A stretch of 64,000 bases of DNA from an uncultured bacterium (GCA_902765215.1 CACWZA010000001.1:1-64000); one strand, 5' to 3'. Positions 33,886 through 42,640 are shown, numbered from the stretch's first letter. The notes: generated by a model not told the origin, from the sequence alone. Numbers and translations: made by a program.

Positions 33886-34860
33886 TTATAACATAGTTTT
33901 GCGGAGTTCTTCGCCTGATTTTGCGCTTAAATATGCAGGCGGAATATCAAATACCGTTTTACAACCTGACTGACCTTCTTTGTTCAGTCTGTATGCTGCA
34001 CGGGCATAAGCAACAAGCACGCTTGAAGTAAATTCAGGGTTAGAATCAAGTTTAAGATTATATTCAATAACATGGTTATTAGCACCGCCTGCCGTTACAC
34101 CTGTTCTAATTACGCAACCGCCGTGAGGAATACCTGAATGATTTGCTTTTAACTCATCCAATGAAATAAAGTGAACTGTTGTGTCATAGTCAGCAAAATA
34201 GTTTGGCATTTCTTTGATTTCTTTCTCAATTCTTGCCTTGTCTGCGCCGTCTTTTGCGACAACGAAACATTCTCTTGTGTGTTTTTCTCTCGTTGTGAGT
34301 TCAGGGTTTTCGCAATTTTTAACCGCCGTCAAAGCTTTTTCAACAGGGATAGTATACTGTTTTGCATCCAGCACCCCATCAATTCGCCTTATCGCATCAG
34401 AATGTCCCTGACTAACCCCTTTGCCCCAGAAGGTATAATCTTTACCCTCAGGCAAAATAGCATTTGCATACATTCTGTTCAGAGAGAATAACCCCGGATC
34501 CCAGCCAACAGAGATAATACCGATTTTCCCGCTTTCTTTTGCAGATTTATCAACATTTGCAAAATGTTCAGGTATCTTTGCGTGGGTGTCAAAACTATCG
34601 ACCACATTAAACATCTTTGCATATTCAGGTGTCTGAACGGGTAAATCTGTTGCACTCCCGCCGCATAAGATTAATACATCAATTTTATCTTTCCAGTCTG
34701 CTATTTCTGACACATTCAAAACCTTTGCATCAGAATTAACCTTCAAATCCTGCGGATTTCTTCGTGTAAATATTGCTACCAAATCTATATCAGGGTTTTG
34801 TTTTACAGCGTGTTCAACACCTCTGCCCAAATTCCCGTAACCTAAAATCGCTAATCTCAT
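33886..34860 (-). CDS. ddh: meso-diaminopimelate dehydrogenase
   Basis: Ddh makes meso-diaminopimelate in one NADPH-dependent step from tetrahydrodipicolinate, serving lysine and peptidoglycan synthesis. The 324-aa length is typical. The N-terminal Rossmann motif is LGYGNLGRGVEHAV (residues 6-19). GWDPGLFSLNRMY, WGKGVSQGHSDAIRRIDGV and GVTAGGANNHVIEYNL are family-specific stretches for the substrate pocket. SD GAGGGA. It stands alone, after the DUF559 cassette that lies between it and marR. Confidence 0.93.
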   Translation of the reverse strand: MRLAILGYGNLGRGVEHAVKQNPDIDLVAIFTRRNPQDLKVNSDAKVLNVSEIADWKDKIDVLILCGGSATDLPVQTPEYAKMFNVVDSFDTHAKIPEHFANVDKSAKESGKIGIISVGWDPGLFSLNRMYANAILPEGKDYTFWGKGVSQGHSDAIRRIDGVLDAKQYTIPVEKALTAVKNCENPELTTREKHTRECFVVAKDGADKARIEKEIKEMPNYFADYDTTVHFISLDELKANHSGIPHGGCVIRTGVTAGGANNHVIEYNLKLDSNPEFTSSVLVAYARAAYRLNKEGQSGCKTVFDIPPAYLSAKSGEELRKTML

Positions 34861-34990
34861 CTTATATCCCTCTTTTATTTATCACTGTTTAATACTATAT
34901 ATCAAACCCAAACGGGGTGCAAATTTATAAATTACTCAGCAAAACATGCCTCTTTATAAGAGGAAACAAATACTATTCCCACACTAACTC

Positions 34991-35461
34991 TTAGCGGGAA
35001 GCAGACTCTTTAACAACCTTTTCTGATAATGCGATTTCATCTAAGATTTTTGCATTCATATTTTTATTTTTTGCAAAAAATGTGAGCATATATGCCATCG
35101 TATCAGCACCAAAATCTTTGAAATTGATTGGGAAATAGCTGTTTTTTGAAGCCATATCATAAGTTTCATCAGCCTTATCGCCAACAAACCCTGTTGAATT
35201 ATGCATTATCTCATTCTTTTTATCAACAACTCCGCCCTTTAATATAAGCTGATAGTTGTAACTAAATCTTTCGTGGAGTTTTGCAGGTGCATGACAAAAT
35301 TCCAAAACGGTATCATCAAACCCGTTATTCACGATATCCTTAAGTACCTGACGGTTTTCCTGAGTAATCCATTCAGGATGAGTTTCCAGTTTATGCATAA
35401 GTTTCGGACCTATTTTTGTCCCAAATGCAGTGTTAGAATTATAGTTGGTTGATAATTGCAT
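34991..35461 (-). CDS. small Phe-motif protein A1
   Basis: A 156-aa protein of unknown function. The start at 35461 has a good SD (AAAAGGGG), whereas the longer frame starts at TTG. It begins MQLSTNY with the short motif NTAFGTKIGPK soon after. The body, from NGFDDTVLEFCH through LKGGVVDKKNEIMHN to YFPINFKDFGADTMAYM, is clearly paralogous to the next gene (GGVMDKKNEVMRG, RFPIYIKNDGAETVRHI). There is no classical signal peptide. It has a shared promoter-like element upstream. Secretion or a host-directed role is speculation. Confidence 0.6.
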   Translation of the reverse strand: MQLSTNYNSNTAFGTKIGPKLMHKLETHPEWITQENRQVLKDIVNNGFDDTVLEFCHAPAKLHERFSYNYQLILKGGVVDKKNEIMHNSTGFVGDKADETYDMASKNSYFPINFKDFGADTMAYMLTFFAKNKNMNAKILDEIALSEKVVKESASR

Positions 35462-35492
35462 ATATAATCCCCTTTTAACATTCAAATGTATT

Positions 35493-35524
35493 TATATAAC
35501 ACCCGTAAAAAATAAATTTGCTAA
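35493..35524 (-). promoter_or_regulatory. shared promoter-like element, copy 4
   Basis: On the minus strand TTAGCA (35524-35519), exactly 20 nt containing TTTTTTACGGG, then TATATA (35498-35493). The SD-led ATG follows 37 nt after the -10 start. Confidence 0.5.
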
Positions 35525-35571
35525 AGGGGTAAATAAAGTGGTAAAGACAAAAGTTATAAAAGCAATTAAAT

Positions 35572-35600
35572 AGGAAGTGAATAATCACTTCCTGTTTTTT
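35572..35600. terminator. hairpin with plus-strand T tract
   Basis: A 9-bp stem AGGAAGTGA/TCACTTCCT with loop ATAA. The plus-strand side is followed by GTTTTTTAT, a good T tract, but no plus-strand gene precedes it. On the minus strand, where it would end the 165-aa gene, the T tract is weak. Confidence 0.5.
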
Positions 35601-35631
35601 ATATAGTTAGTTTAAACTCTTTTTACTTGCT

Positions 35632-36129
35632 TTATATACTTTCTTTGAACTGTTCAAACTCTTTATTAATTATTTTTGATTGTTCATATTCTTTTTCTAT
35701 TTTTTCAACAAGCAAATTTTTGCTGTCAAACTGTTTTGCAATATGGCGGACAGTTTCAGCACCATCATTTTTTATGTAGATAGGGAATCTGTCATCTGTT
35801 GCAAGTGTTTTACCTGTATAATTACCTGCGATGTAATTTTTAAAGATATAATAAATTCTGTCATAACCTCTCATGACTTCATTTTTCTTATCCATAACCC
35901 CGCCTGTGAGGTTTAATTTATAGTTGCAATGATAGAGTTCTCTTTCTTTTAAAGAAACATCTTCAAGCTCCAGCACGGAATTTATCCCGTTATTTCTAAT
36001 CATAGAAAGATTCTTAAAATTGTCACTCGTAAGAATATCTTTATTTCTCTGAATAAATCCCTGCAAATTTCTTCCGTATCTTGTTCCGAAAGAAGTGTTG
36101 TTCGCCGGTTGTACATTAACTATCTGCAT
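35632..36129 (-). CDS. small Phe-motif protein A2
   Basis: A 165-aa paralog of the gene at 34991. It begins MQIVNVQPANNTSFGTRYGRN: a short polar leader and the TSFGTRY motif. The shared core includes KLNLTGGVMDKKNEVMR and FPIYIKNDGAETVRHIA. The C-terminal ~35 residues are a Lys/Glu-rich helix. SD AAAGGA. Its leader does not contain a convincing copy of the shared element. Function unknown. Confidence 0.6.
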   Translation of the reverse strand: MQIVNVQPANNTSFGTRYGRNLQGFIQRNKDILTSDNFKNLSMIRNNGINSVLELEDVSLKERELYHCNYKLNLTGGVMDKKNEVMRGYDRIYYIFKNYIAGNYTGKTLATDDRFPIYIKNDGAETVRHIAKQFDSKNLLVEKIEKEYEQSKIINKEFEQFKESI

Positions 36130-36206
36130 AATATTATCCTTTTTCTTTTAATCGGTAACACTTGTGGTAAAACTAAATATATATTTACCCCTTATTACAT
36201 TTACCC

Positions 36207-36530
36207 CTAGCCCTTTTGTTTACCGTATTGACGGTATTCGTTGTTTTTAAGGGCATCTTTGATATAGTTATCCATTTTACCTTGAGTTTTAGGAACATTG
36301 TGTTTTTCAAACTTTTGGAAAACTTTGAACCCGATTTGTCTCAACTTTTGTTCAAACCCTTCATCAAGTCTTTTTCTTATTGAAACACGAACATTACCCT
36401 GATTACCGTTCGGGTATAATACATTCTGATATTTTGATGCCATGGCTTTTAGGGCATCTCTCTTTGCAGGTGATACATTCTGAGCCACCAGCGGTATTCT
36501 GTAAGTTGATGTAAATGATATGTCTGACAT
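36207..36530 (-). CDS. small Phe-motif protein B
   Basis: A 107-aa basic protein beginning MSDISFTSTYRIPLVAQNVSP. The ISFTSTYRIP stretch matches the position and pattern of the Phe motif in its neighbours, but the body (KRDALKAMASKYQNVLYPNG, helical and Lys-rich) is unrelated. SD AAGGAG. A shared promoter-like element lies upstream. Function unknown. Confidence 0.55.
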   Translation of the reverse strand: MSDISFTSTYRIPLVAQNVSPAKRDALKAMASKYQNVLYPNGNQGNVRVSIRKRLDEGFEQKLRQIGFKVFQKFEKHNVPKTQGKMDNYIKDALKNNEYRQYGKQKG

Positions 36531-36552
36531 AAATTACTCCTTATAAGTTTAT

Positions 36553-36584
36553 ATTTTAAAACCCGTAAAAATAAAATTTGCCGG
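36553..36584 (-). promoter_or_regulatory. shared promoter-like element, copy 5
   Basis: On the minus strand CCGGCA (36584-36579), exactly 20 nt containing ATTTTTACGGG, then TAAAAT (36558-36553). The ATG is 28 nt from the -10 start, as in copy 1. Confidence 0.55.
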
Positions 36585-36645
36585 ATAAAAATAAATTAAA
36601 AATTTATTTTATGATATATTAAAGGAAAAACAGGAGTTTAACAGA

Positions 36646-37299
36646 ATGATTACATTTCCAAAGGTTAGGGCAGTGAGTTATGCAATAGGCAAAAGATTGC
36701 AGGGGTATCATTTACTCCAAAACCCGAAGGGCACACCTCAAACCGAAGTTAATATGGTAAAAGAAAATTTTTACGGAACCACATCCTGTTGGGATGATAT
36801 TTTTCATATAACAAGATTAAAAAAGACTTTTTCAAAAGACGGCAACCATACAGAAAAAAGATTTTTAATGTCGACGCATTATATGGATGTTAACAGTATG
36901 AAAATGACCAAGCCGAGAAAAAAAGATATTAATTACAGTGTAAAAAAAGATGGGGATTATACTGTTTTTAAAGAAAGAGAAGATTTGGCATGGGAAGTAG
37001 CCGAAAAAAGAAAAGTGTCAAAATTATCATATAAACGCAGCGACTTATTTAAGCACGACAGTGAATACGATAAAATGTGTGCAACTAAAAGACACGCACA
37101 ATGGGACAGAGGGTATTACAAAACACACTATCCGTTGATGACTAAAATTCTTTCACTCGGTATGCATAAAAGAATGGCATATCCGTCAGACAACAGACCA
37201 AACTTCTTTAAGGTTTTATACCAAAATTTAACAAACAAACCAAACCTTCCGCCGGAACAAAAATATGATATAAGACCTAATTTTAAACATTTAGTCTAG
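36646..37299 (+). CDS. hypothetical basic protein
   Basis: A 217-aa strongly basic protein, rich in Lys, Arg, His and Tyr, with no signal peptide or membrane segment. The N-terminal MITFPKVRAVSYAIGKRL has a Phe-Pro near the start but not the typical neighbour motif. SD AGGAG. It is divergent from protein B and shares its intergenic region. Nothing in the sequence identifies a fold; nucleic-acid binding is possible from the charge. Confidence 0.5.
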   Translation: MITFPKVRAVSYAIGKRLQGYHLLQNPKGTPQTEVNMVKENFYGTTSCWDDIFHITRLKKTFSKDGNHTEKRFLMSTHYMDVNSMKMTKPRKKDINYSVKKDGDYTVFKEREDLAWEVAEKRKVSKLSYKRSDLFKHDSEYDKMCATKRHAQWDRGYYKTHYPLMTKILSLGMHKRMAYPSDNRPNFFKVLYQNLTNKPNLPPEQKYDIRPNFKHLV

Positions 37300-37408
37300 T
37301 GAAGTTATATCGTAAATTTTTATTTAATTTTTGAACAAAATCACTTGTATTTGTTTTAAATTATGATACATTATACTTATCTGTAATCTTAAAAATTTAG
37401 GGGTCTTA

Positions 37409-37936
37409 ATGCAAGTACAAAAGCTGCAAACTAACAATTATAATCCGCAGTTTAAAATGAAAATACTTCCAACCGAATCGGTGAAGTATGCTGTTTTGAC
37501 ATCAAGAAATATGATTGAATCGCCGAATTATTACGACACCCACAGGGGTTTTGTCAGAACTTTTTGTAACAGTCTTGCAAGGATATTAAAAAGCAAGCAG
37601 GCAGAACGAATATGGGCAAGTGTATGCAGGGGCAGTCGTAACGAAATCACCCCTTCTTATGTTGAAGAATATTATAAAACAGGCGAGTCAAAACATGTGC
37701 TTTCCTTAAACAGCATACAGGAAAACGAACATCGTTACGGGGATATGGCATATTCACAGGAAGGCGGGAATATGATGAGAACGATAATTGAATATTCTAA
37801 AACAATCAAAGATGTTCCGGAACAAAACCTGAATCTGAAAATGGATGCAGACTTAGCCAATTATGCGTACGATGTATTAAAGGAAGATTTACACAATGAC
37901 ATTACAGGGTTTTATAACCCGGGATTTAAAATTTAA
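37409..37936 (+). CDS. small Phe-motif protein C
   Basis: A 175-aa protein beginning MQVQKLQTNNYNPQFKMKILPTE: a Gln/Asn-rich leader followed by PQFKMKI at the position of the Phe motif in proteins A1, A2 and B. The body is unrelated and mostly helical (LARILKSKQAERIWASVCRG, MMRTIIEYSKTI). It ends in FYNPGFKI. SD AGGGG. Its 3' end is two bases from the convergent tyrS stop. Function unknown. Confidence 0.55.
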   Translation: MQVQKLQTNNYNPQFKMKILPTESVKYAVLTSRNMIESPNYYDTHRGFVRTFCNSLARILKSKQAERIWASVCRGSRNEITPSYVEEYYKTGESKHVLSLNSIQENEHRYGDMAYSQEGGNMMRTIIEYSKTIKDVPEQNLNLKMDADLANYAYDVLKEDLHNDITGFYNPGFKI

Positions 37937-37938
37937 CC

Positions 37939-39165
37939 CTAGCCTTTATAAATTGCCTTGTTAAAATGTTTTTTACCTTTTTTAATCTTGAGCCCTGATT
38001 TTAAATCATCAGCGGTAAATGTTTTATTCAGCTCATTTATTGGAGCATCATCAACTGTTACCCCGCCCTGCTGGATAAGGCGTTTTGCTTCCCCTCTGCT
38101 TTGAGCGAATTTGCACTTAATAAGCAGATTTAAAATATCAATAACACCGTTTTCTAAATCAGAATCAGCGATTTCAGTTTCAGGCATGTTTGCATCATCA
38201 CCCGCACCGCCAAACAATGCTCTTGCTGATGCCTGCGCTTTATCTGCTTCTTCTTTACCATGAACAAGTTCTGTAAGATGATATGCAAGAAGTTCTTTCT
38301 TTTCGTTAATTCTTGAATCTTCCCAGTTTGCGATTTCTTCTATTTCTTCAATAGGAATAAATGTTAACAGTTTAAAGCACTTCATAACATCAGCGTCATC
38401 AACATTTCTCCAGTATTGATAGAACTCAAACGGGCTTGTCTTATTCGGGTCTAACCAAACAGCACCTTTAGCGGTTTTACCCATCTTCTTACCTTCAGAA
38501 TTCATTAAAAGTGTAATTGTCATAGCATAAGCATCATCACCGGTTTTCTTTCTGATAAGTTCAGTACCCGCAAGCATATTACTCCACTGGTCATCACCGC
38601 CAAACTGCATATTGCAGCCAAAGTGTTCATGGAGATAGTAGAAGTCAAATGCCTGCATAATCATATAGTTAAATTCAAGAAAACTTAAACCTTTTTCCAT
38701 TCTTTGTTTATAACATTCCGCTCTGAGCATATTGTTTACGGAAAAACATGCCCCAACCTCTCTCAAAAGTTCGATATAATTCAGTTTCAAAAGCCAGTCT
38801 GCGTTATTAACCATAATCGCATCGTCTTCGCCGAATTTAATAAATCTTTCCATCTGTTTTTTGAAACAGTCACAATTATGCTGAATAACCTCAGGTGTCA
38901 TCATAGAGCGCATATCCGTTCTGCCTGACGGATCACCGATATAACCGGTTCCGCCCCCAATCAGAACAACAGGTTTATTACCTGCCATTTGTAACCTTTT
39001 CATAAGGCATAATGCCATAAAGTGACCTACATGAAGAGAATCCGCAGTAGGATCAAACCCGATATAAAATCTTGCACCGCCGTTATTTATCAGCTCTCTG
39101 ATTTCATCATTATCGGTAACTTGTGCAATTAATCCTCTCGCCTGTAACTCTTCAAATATTTTCAT
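37939..39165 (-). CDS. tyrS: tyrosyl-tRNA synthetase
   Basis: TyrS charges tRNA-Tyr. The 408-aa class I synthetase has the HIGH-type motif FDPTADSLHVGHF (about residue 39), the tyrosine-binding GGDDQWSNM (about 187) and the KMSKS-type loop KMGKTAKGAVW (about 226). A C-terminal S4 RNA-binding domain runs from about 340 (IDILNLLIKCKFAQSRGEAKRLIQQGG). The start is the ATG at 39165; the frame opens at a TTG just before it. SD AAAGGGA is present. Length and domains are normal. Confidence 0.96.
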   Translation of the reverse strand: MKIFEELQARGLIAQVTDNDEIRELINNGGARFYIGFDPTADSLHVGHFMALCLMKRLQMAGNKPVVLIGGGTGYIGDPSGRTDMRSMMTPEVIQHNCDCFKKQMERFIKFGEDDAIMVNNADWLLKLNYIELLREVGACFSVNNMLRAECYKQRMEKGLSFLEFNYMIMQAFDFYYLHEHFGCNMQFGGDDQWSNMLAGTELIRKKTGDDAYAMTITLLMNSEGKKMGKTAKGAVWLDPNKTSPFEFYQYWRNVDDADVMKCFKLLTFIPIEEIEEIANWEDSRINEKKELLAYHLTELVHGKEEADKAQASARALFGGAGDDANMPETEIADSDLENGVIDILNLLIKCKFAQSRGEAKRLIQQGGVTVDDAPINELNKTFTADDLKSGLKIKKGKKHFNKAIYKG

Positions 39166-39219
39166 CAATATGTCCCTTTCTTCTATAACACAATGATAGC
39201 ATAAACATTATTTTTTGAA

Positions 39220-39483
39220 TTATGATTTCTTATCCCGTTTTTTATAGCGTAAATAAAGACCTATATCTACGATTAAAAACATCATATTAAACAGATAAAG
39301 CCATATTACCCAGTCATAATAATAAAACAGTTTATGGATAACCCCGCAGATGTATCCGAGCAAAATCAGGCAGGTAAAGGTACAACTTTTACCTTTTACA
39401 CTTTTTGCCTTAAAAGTTTTGTAAACCGATACAGGCCAGCTAACTCCGAAACACGCCATCATTCCCGCTTCAAATATACTCAT
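39220..39483 (-). CDS. SemiSWEET/PQ-loop-like membrane protein
   Basis: An 87-aa protein with three hydrophobic segments, the size of a bacterial SemiSWEET half-transporter. The first helix and loop, ACFGVSWPVSVYKTFKAKSVKGKS, resemble the PQ-loop repeat (a Pro in the helix followed by a basic loop). Such proteins dimerise and move sugars or amino acids. The Pro-Gln pair itself is Trp-Pro here. SD GAGGGGG. Substrate unknown. Confidence 0.65.
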   Translation of the reverse strand: MSIFEAGMMACFGVSWPVSVYKTFKAKSVKGKSCTFTCLILLGYICGVIHKLFYYYDWVIWLYLFNMMFLIVDIGLYLRYKKRDKKS

Positions 39484-39579
39484 ATTTTTGCCCCCTCAAT
39501 TAGTTTTAATATATTCAATTTTATCATAATCAGGTATTTATGATAGAATAAGACGGTAAAATAATTTGGAGTTAAGGAT

Positions 39580-40221
39580 ATGGAACAAGAAAGAAAATAC
39601 ACACCGATTGAAGAATTTATGAATGCTTTCAGCCATTCACTAGGAGCATTGTTTTCAATATACGCAATAGTTATGCTTGCCGTAGCATCACAGAACGCAA
39701 TTGAAGCATCTTCAACCGCTATTTTTGGAGCTACCCTGTTTATACTTTTCCAGTCATCGGCACTTTACCACGCGATGGTAAACGAAACCGCAAAAAAAGT
39801 TTTTAGAAAAATAGACCATAGTGCAATATTTATGCTGATTGCAGGAACTTATACCCCAATATTACTTCTTGTAGTAGACTTCCCTTTGTCTGTCGCACTC
39901 CTTGCAATGACTTGGTATATAGCAATAACAGGGATAATTTATTCATGCCTGACTCTCAAATTCAAATATTTATCAACAGGTTTGTATCTTGTTATGGGCT
40001 GGTTATCACTGTTCCTTTTCTTTGCAATCTGGAATAATGCGAGCCATCTTGCAGTATGGTATTTGCTGCTTGGCGGACTGTTCTACTCATCAGGATGCAT
40101 TTTCTACCTTTCAAAGAGAAAATTTATGCACTGTATCTGGCATATTTTTGTACTCCTCGGAGCAGCATCGCACTACTGGAGTATTATGGAAATCCTTAAA
40201 TCCATAAAGACTGCGGGATAA
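39580..40221 (+). CDS. hemolysin III family membrane protein
   Basis: A 213-aa protein of the HlyIII/PAQR family with seven predicted membrane helices. Family motifs are visible: EEFMNAFSHSLGALFS (about 9-24), SSALYHAM (about 64-71), FRKIDHSAIFMLIAGTYTP (about 81-99) and the C-terminal HCIWHIFVLLGAASHYW, whose His residues with the Ser/His/Asp of the N-terminal motifs bind zinc. Bacterial members are linked to membrane lipid homeostasis; hemolysis is not a safe inference. SD TTAAGGA. Confidence 0.88.
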   Translation: MEQERKYTPIEEFMNAFSHSLGALFSIYAIVMLAVASQNAIEASSTAIFGATLFILFQSSALYHAMVNETAKKVFRKIDHSAIFMLIAGTYTPILLLVVDFPLSVALLAMTWYIAITGIIYSCLTLKFKYLSTGLYLVMGWLSLFLFFAIWNNASHLAVWYLLLGGLFYSSGCIFYLSKRKFMHCIWHIFVLLGAASHYWSIMEILKSIKTAG

Positions 40222-40236
40222 TCAACCCCGATTTGG

Positions 40237-40872
40237 TTATCTTATAAAGTTTGTATAAGTTACCTGTTCCTGTTTCGGAGGTTCTATGCCTGCCTTTTCG
40301 CCTGCCTCTTTACATTTAAGGAACCAAGCCATATTACGGGCAAGAAATCTCATATTTTGCATACCTTCCAAATCCTGCTTGGCTTCATCTGCATTTGCAC
40401 CGTGAACCATATTCCAATACCTGCCTGAAATAATCGGCATTTGGGTGATGGTAAAATATTTGTTTAACTGATCTAAGGTTGCCGTCGTTCCGCTCCTTCT
40501 TGCACAAGCTATTGCAGCCCCGGGTTTATGTTTGAATACATTCCCTTTTTGCCATCTTGATGCTGTAAAAAACGCCCTGTCAAGAAATGCAGTAATTCCA
40601 CCGCTTGCAGACGCATAGTGGACAGGCGAACCAAAGATATAACCGTCAAACCCCGATGCATAATCAACAAATTCGTTTACCTTATCATCTATAACACATC
40701 TGCCGAGTTTACCGCAGCAATAACATCCTCTGCACGGAGATATCGGTTCAGTTCCTATCTGATAAATCTCTGAATCTATACCTTCTTCTTTAAGCGTTTT
40801 TGCTATTTCTTCAAGCGCCGTATAAGTACAACCATTTTTATGTGGTGAGCCGTTAAATAATAATACTTTCAT
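40237..40872 (-). CDS. flavodoxin-like NAD(P)H-dependent oxidoreductase 1
   Basis: A 211-aa FMN protein of the NADPH-dependent FMN reductase/iron-sulfur flavoprotein group. The FMN-phosphate loop is LFNGSPHKNGCTYTAL (about 4-19); a Cys-rich segment CRGCYCCGKLGRC (about 49-61) may hold an Fe-S cluster or disulfides; GSPVHYASASGGITAFLDRAF contacts FMN. The SD AGGAG precedes the ATG, and it follows the next paralog-like gene by nine bases. Substrate unknown. Confidence 0.85.
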   Translation of the reverse strand: MKVLLFNGSPHKNGCTYTALEEIAKTLKEEGIDSEIYQIGTEPISPCRGCYCCGKLGRCVIDDKVNEFVDYASGFDGYIFGSPVHYASASGGITAFLDRAFFTASRWQKGNVFKHKPGAAIACARRSGTTATLDQLNKYFTITQMPIISGRYWNMVHGANADEAKQDLEGMQNMRFLARNMAWFLKCKEAGEKAGIEPPKQEQVTYTNFIR

Positions 40873-40881
40873 TGTAATCTC

Positions 40882-41547
40882 CTATGGTTTCATTTCCGCC
40901 AATCGTTTACCCAAATCAAAGGCACTTTCTTTGTCTTTAGGGAACTGAGTTTCTTTAACACTGCGTTTATGCCCTTCATCAAAAACATCACAGTCATATT
41001 TTGAATAGTCATTAAACTGATAAGTGTCGTAAGAATTGAGGGTTTCACAATACCCGTAAATCATTTTCAGGAACATCTCGTTTGCGCCGAGAATTGTCGG
41101 ATACGCAAACTGGTCTGCCATAGATTCAGGGCAATTCATTGTAAAAATCAACCCGACAGGAATATCTCTTGTAAGATTTCTTTTCCAGCCGCCTTTCCCG
41201 TCCTGCATATATGTTCCGCCCGCAAACAACATTCTTTCAATCAGGTTTCTAAACATACCAGTAGGGTAAGAATAATAAATAGGACTGCCGATTATAACGG
41301 CATCTGCGTTTAAAATCCTTTGTAAAACAGGCTGGAGCTCATCTCTCCACGCACACAACCCGCCAAGGTCAGCACCCTTTCTTTTGCAGGCAAAACAACT
41401 CATACACCCTTTAAAATTCATATCAACAAGGTTAATATATTCTACTTCCGCCCCGACTGATTCAGCACCTTTTTGTGCCTCTTTCAAAAGCTGTGCGGTA
41501 TTAAAATTTTTACGCGGACTCCCGTTCAAAACAATTACTTTTTTCAT
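40882..41547 (-). CDS. flavodoxin-like NAD(P)H-dependent oxidoreductase 2
   Basis: A 221-aa flavoprotein of the same superfamily as its downstream neighbour. FMN loop VLNGSPRKNFNTAQLL (about 5-20), Cys segment GCMSCFACKRKG (about 48-59), then IGSPIYYSYPTGMFRNLIERM. The start at the ATG at 41547 has SD GGGGAG; the longer frame starts at a GTG. The two genes form an operon and may act on related substrates (quinones, nitro compounds or metals). No regulator is adjacent. Confidence 0.84.
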   Translation of the reverse strand: MKKVIVLNGSPRKNFNTAQLLKEAQKGAESVGAEVEYINLVDMNFKGCMSCFACKRKGADLGGLCAWRDELQPVLQRILNADAVIIGSPIYYSYPTGMFRNLIERMLFAGGTYMQDGKGGWKRNLTRDIPVGLIFTMNCPESMADQFAYPTILGANEMFLKMIYGYCETLNSYDTYQFNDYSKYDCDVFDEGHKRSVKETQFPKDKESAFDLGKRLAEMKP

Positions 41548-41602
41548 AATAAACACTCCCCTTTTTTCGTAATATTACCACAAACGGAATAAAACAAAAA
41601 TA

Positions 41603-42640
41603 TTATTTCTTAAACTGACTCAAGGGAGTATAATCAAACCGGACATACTTATCAAATACCGCTTTTCTGTCTTTAAATTCCTGTTCCGTTGTTTTCTTCC
41701 ACTCACCGTTATCGGAAGAATATGTAATATACCAACTGCTGTCTGCATCTTCCTGCCCGACTTGTTTAAAAAATACCTGCGGGTACAAGGTTGTTGAGTT
41801 TTCAACAAGAATAAATATTTTCCAGACGCGCTCATCGGCTCCTGACGGAAATTCATTACAAAGAAAAACTTCATCAGTAGCGAAATATCTGTCACGATTT
41901 CCGCCACTCACAACATGGACAGGTTTTCTGTCAACCATTGTATAAATATCGTAGATTACACCCTTCATAACACCCTGTTCAATCTCACCTATAAAGAGTT
42001 CCTCTATCCCGTCAGCATTAACATCATAATAAGCATATCCTATTTTATCCAAAAGGTTTTTATTATTAGCAGCCAAAGCATTATACATATAACTCATATT
42101 TTCTTTTTCAAGTTTGTTTGAATCCCAATGCTCGTTTATGGCTTTTATATGTTTTTCAATTATTTCGTTATATAAATCTTTCCCTCGTGTACCTCTGCCG
42201 TTATAGTATTTTGTATAACTTTTGTCCAGAATCTTCTCTCCGATAGTATTTGCCAAATGATAAAGACGATAATATGAAGCGGAATTTCCCGTTACATAGT
42301 CATACTGAACATCTGTCGGCTGAATAAGTACCATATCATATACTGTTCCGTAACGGTCAACCAGTTCACCCAGCTTCTTACTACCGGGGTATGATGCGTA
42401 TTCTGACGGTTTCTTAAAAATACGCAGTCCGAAAGCATAACCGCCAAACCCCGCTTTTTTGGAAACCTTGTCATATATCAAAATACCATGATCGTTTTTT
42501 ATAACACTATAAGTACCCCTTACTTCATTAGGAAGCACAATCGCAAACAGGTTGTTAGAAACCCTTATCCCTGAGGCATACGCACCGTAATACAGGGCAG
42601 AACACAGCAGTACCAAAAATCCTATAAATATTTTTTTCAT
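41603..42640 (-). CDS. secreted protein with EF-hand-like loop
   Basis: A 345-aa exported protein (signal peptide with core IFIGFLVLLCSALYYGAYA). Residues about 210-225 (YYDVNADGIEELFIGE) look like an EF-hand/FG-GAP-type calcium loop. The rest is beta-rich with many aromatic residues. No clear Shine-Dalgarno lies directly before the ATG. No family is recognised; an envelope or extracellular role is inferred from the signal peptide. Confidence 0.55.
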   Translation of the reverse strand: MKKIFIGFLVLLCSALYYGAYASGIRVSNNLFAIVLPNEVRGTYSVIKNDHGILIYDKVSKKAGFGGYAFGLRIFKKPSEYASYPGSKKLGELVDRYGTVYDMVLIQPTDVQYDYVTGNSASYYRLYHLANTIGEKILDKSYTKYYNGRGTRGKDLYNEIIEKHIKAINEHWDSNKLEKENMSYMYNALAANNKNLLDKIGYAYYDVNADGIEELFIGEIEQGVMKGVIYDIYTMVDRKPVHVVSGGNRDRYFATDEVFLCNEFPSGADERVWKIFILVENSTTLYPQVFFKQVGQEDADSSWYITYSSDNGEWKKTTEQEFKDRKAVFDKYVRFDYTPLSQFKK

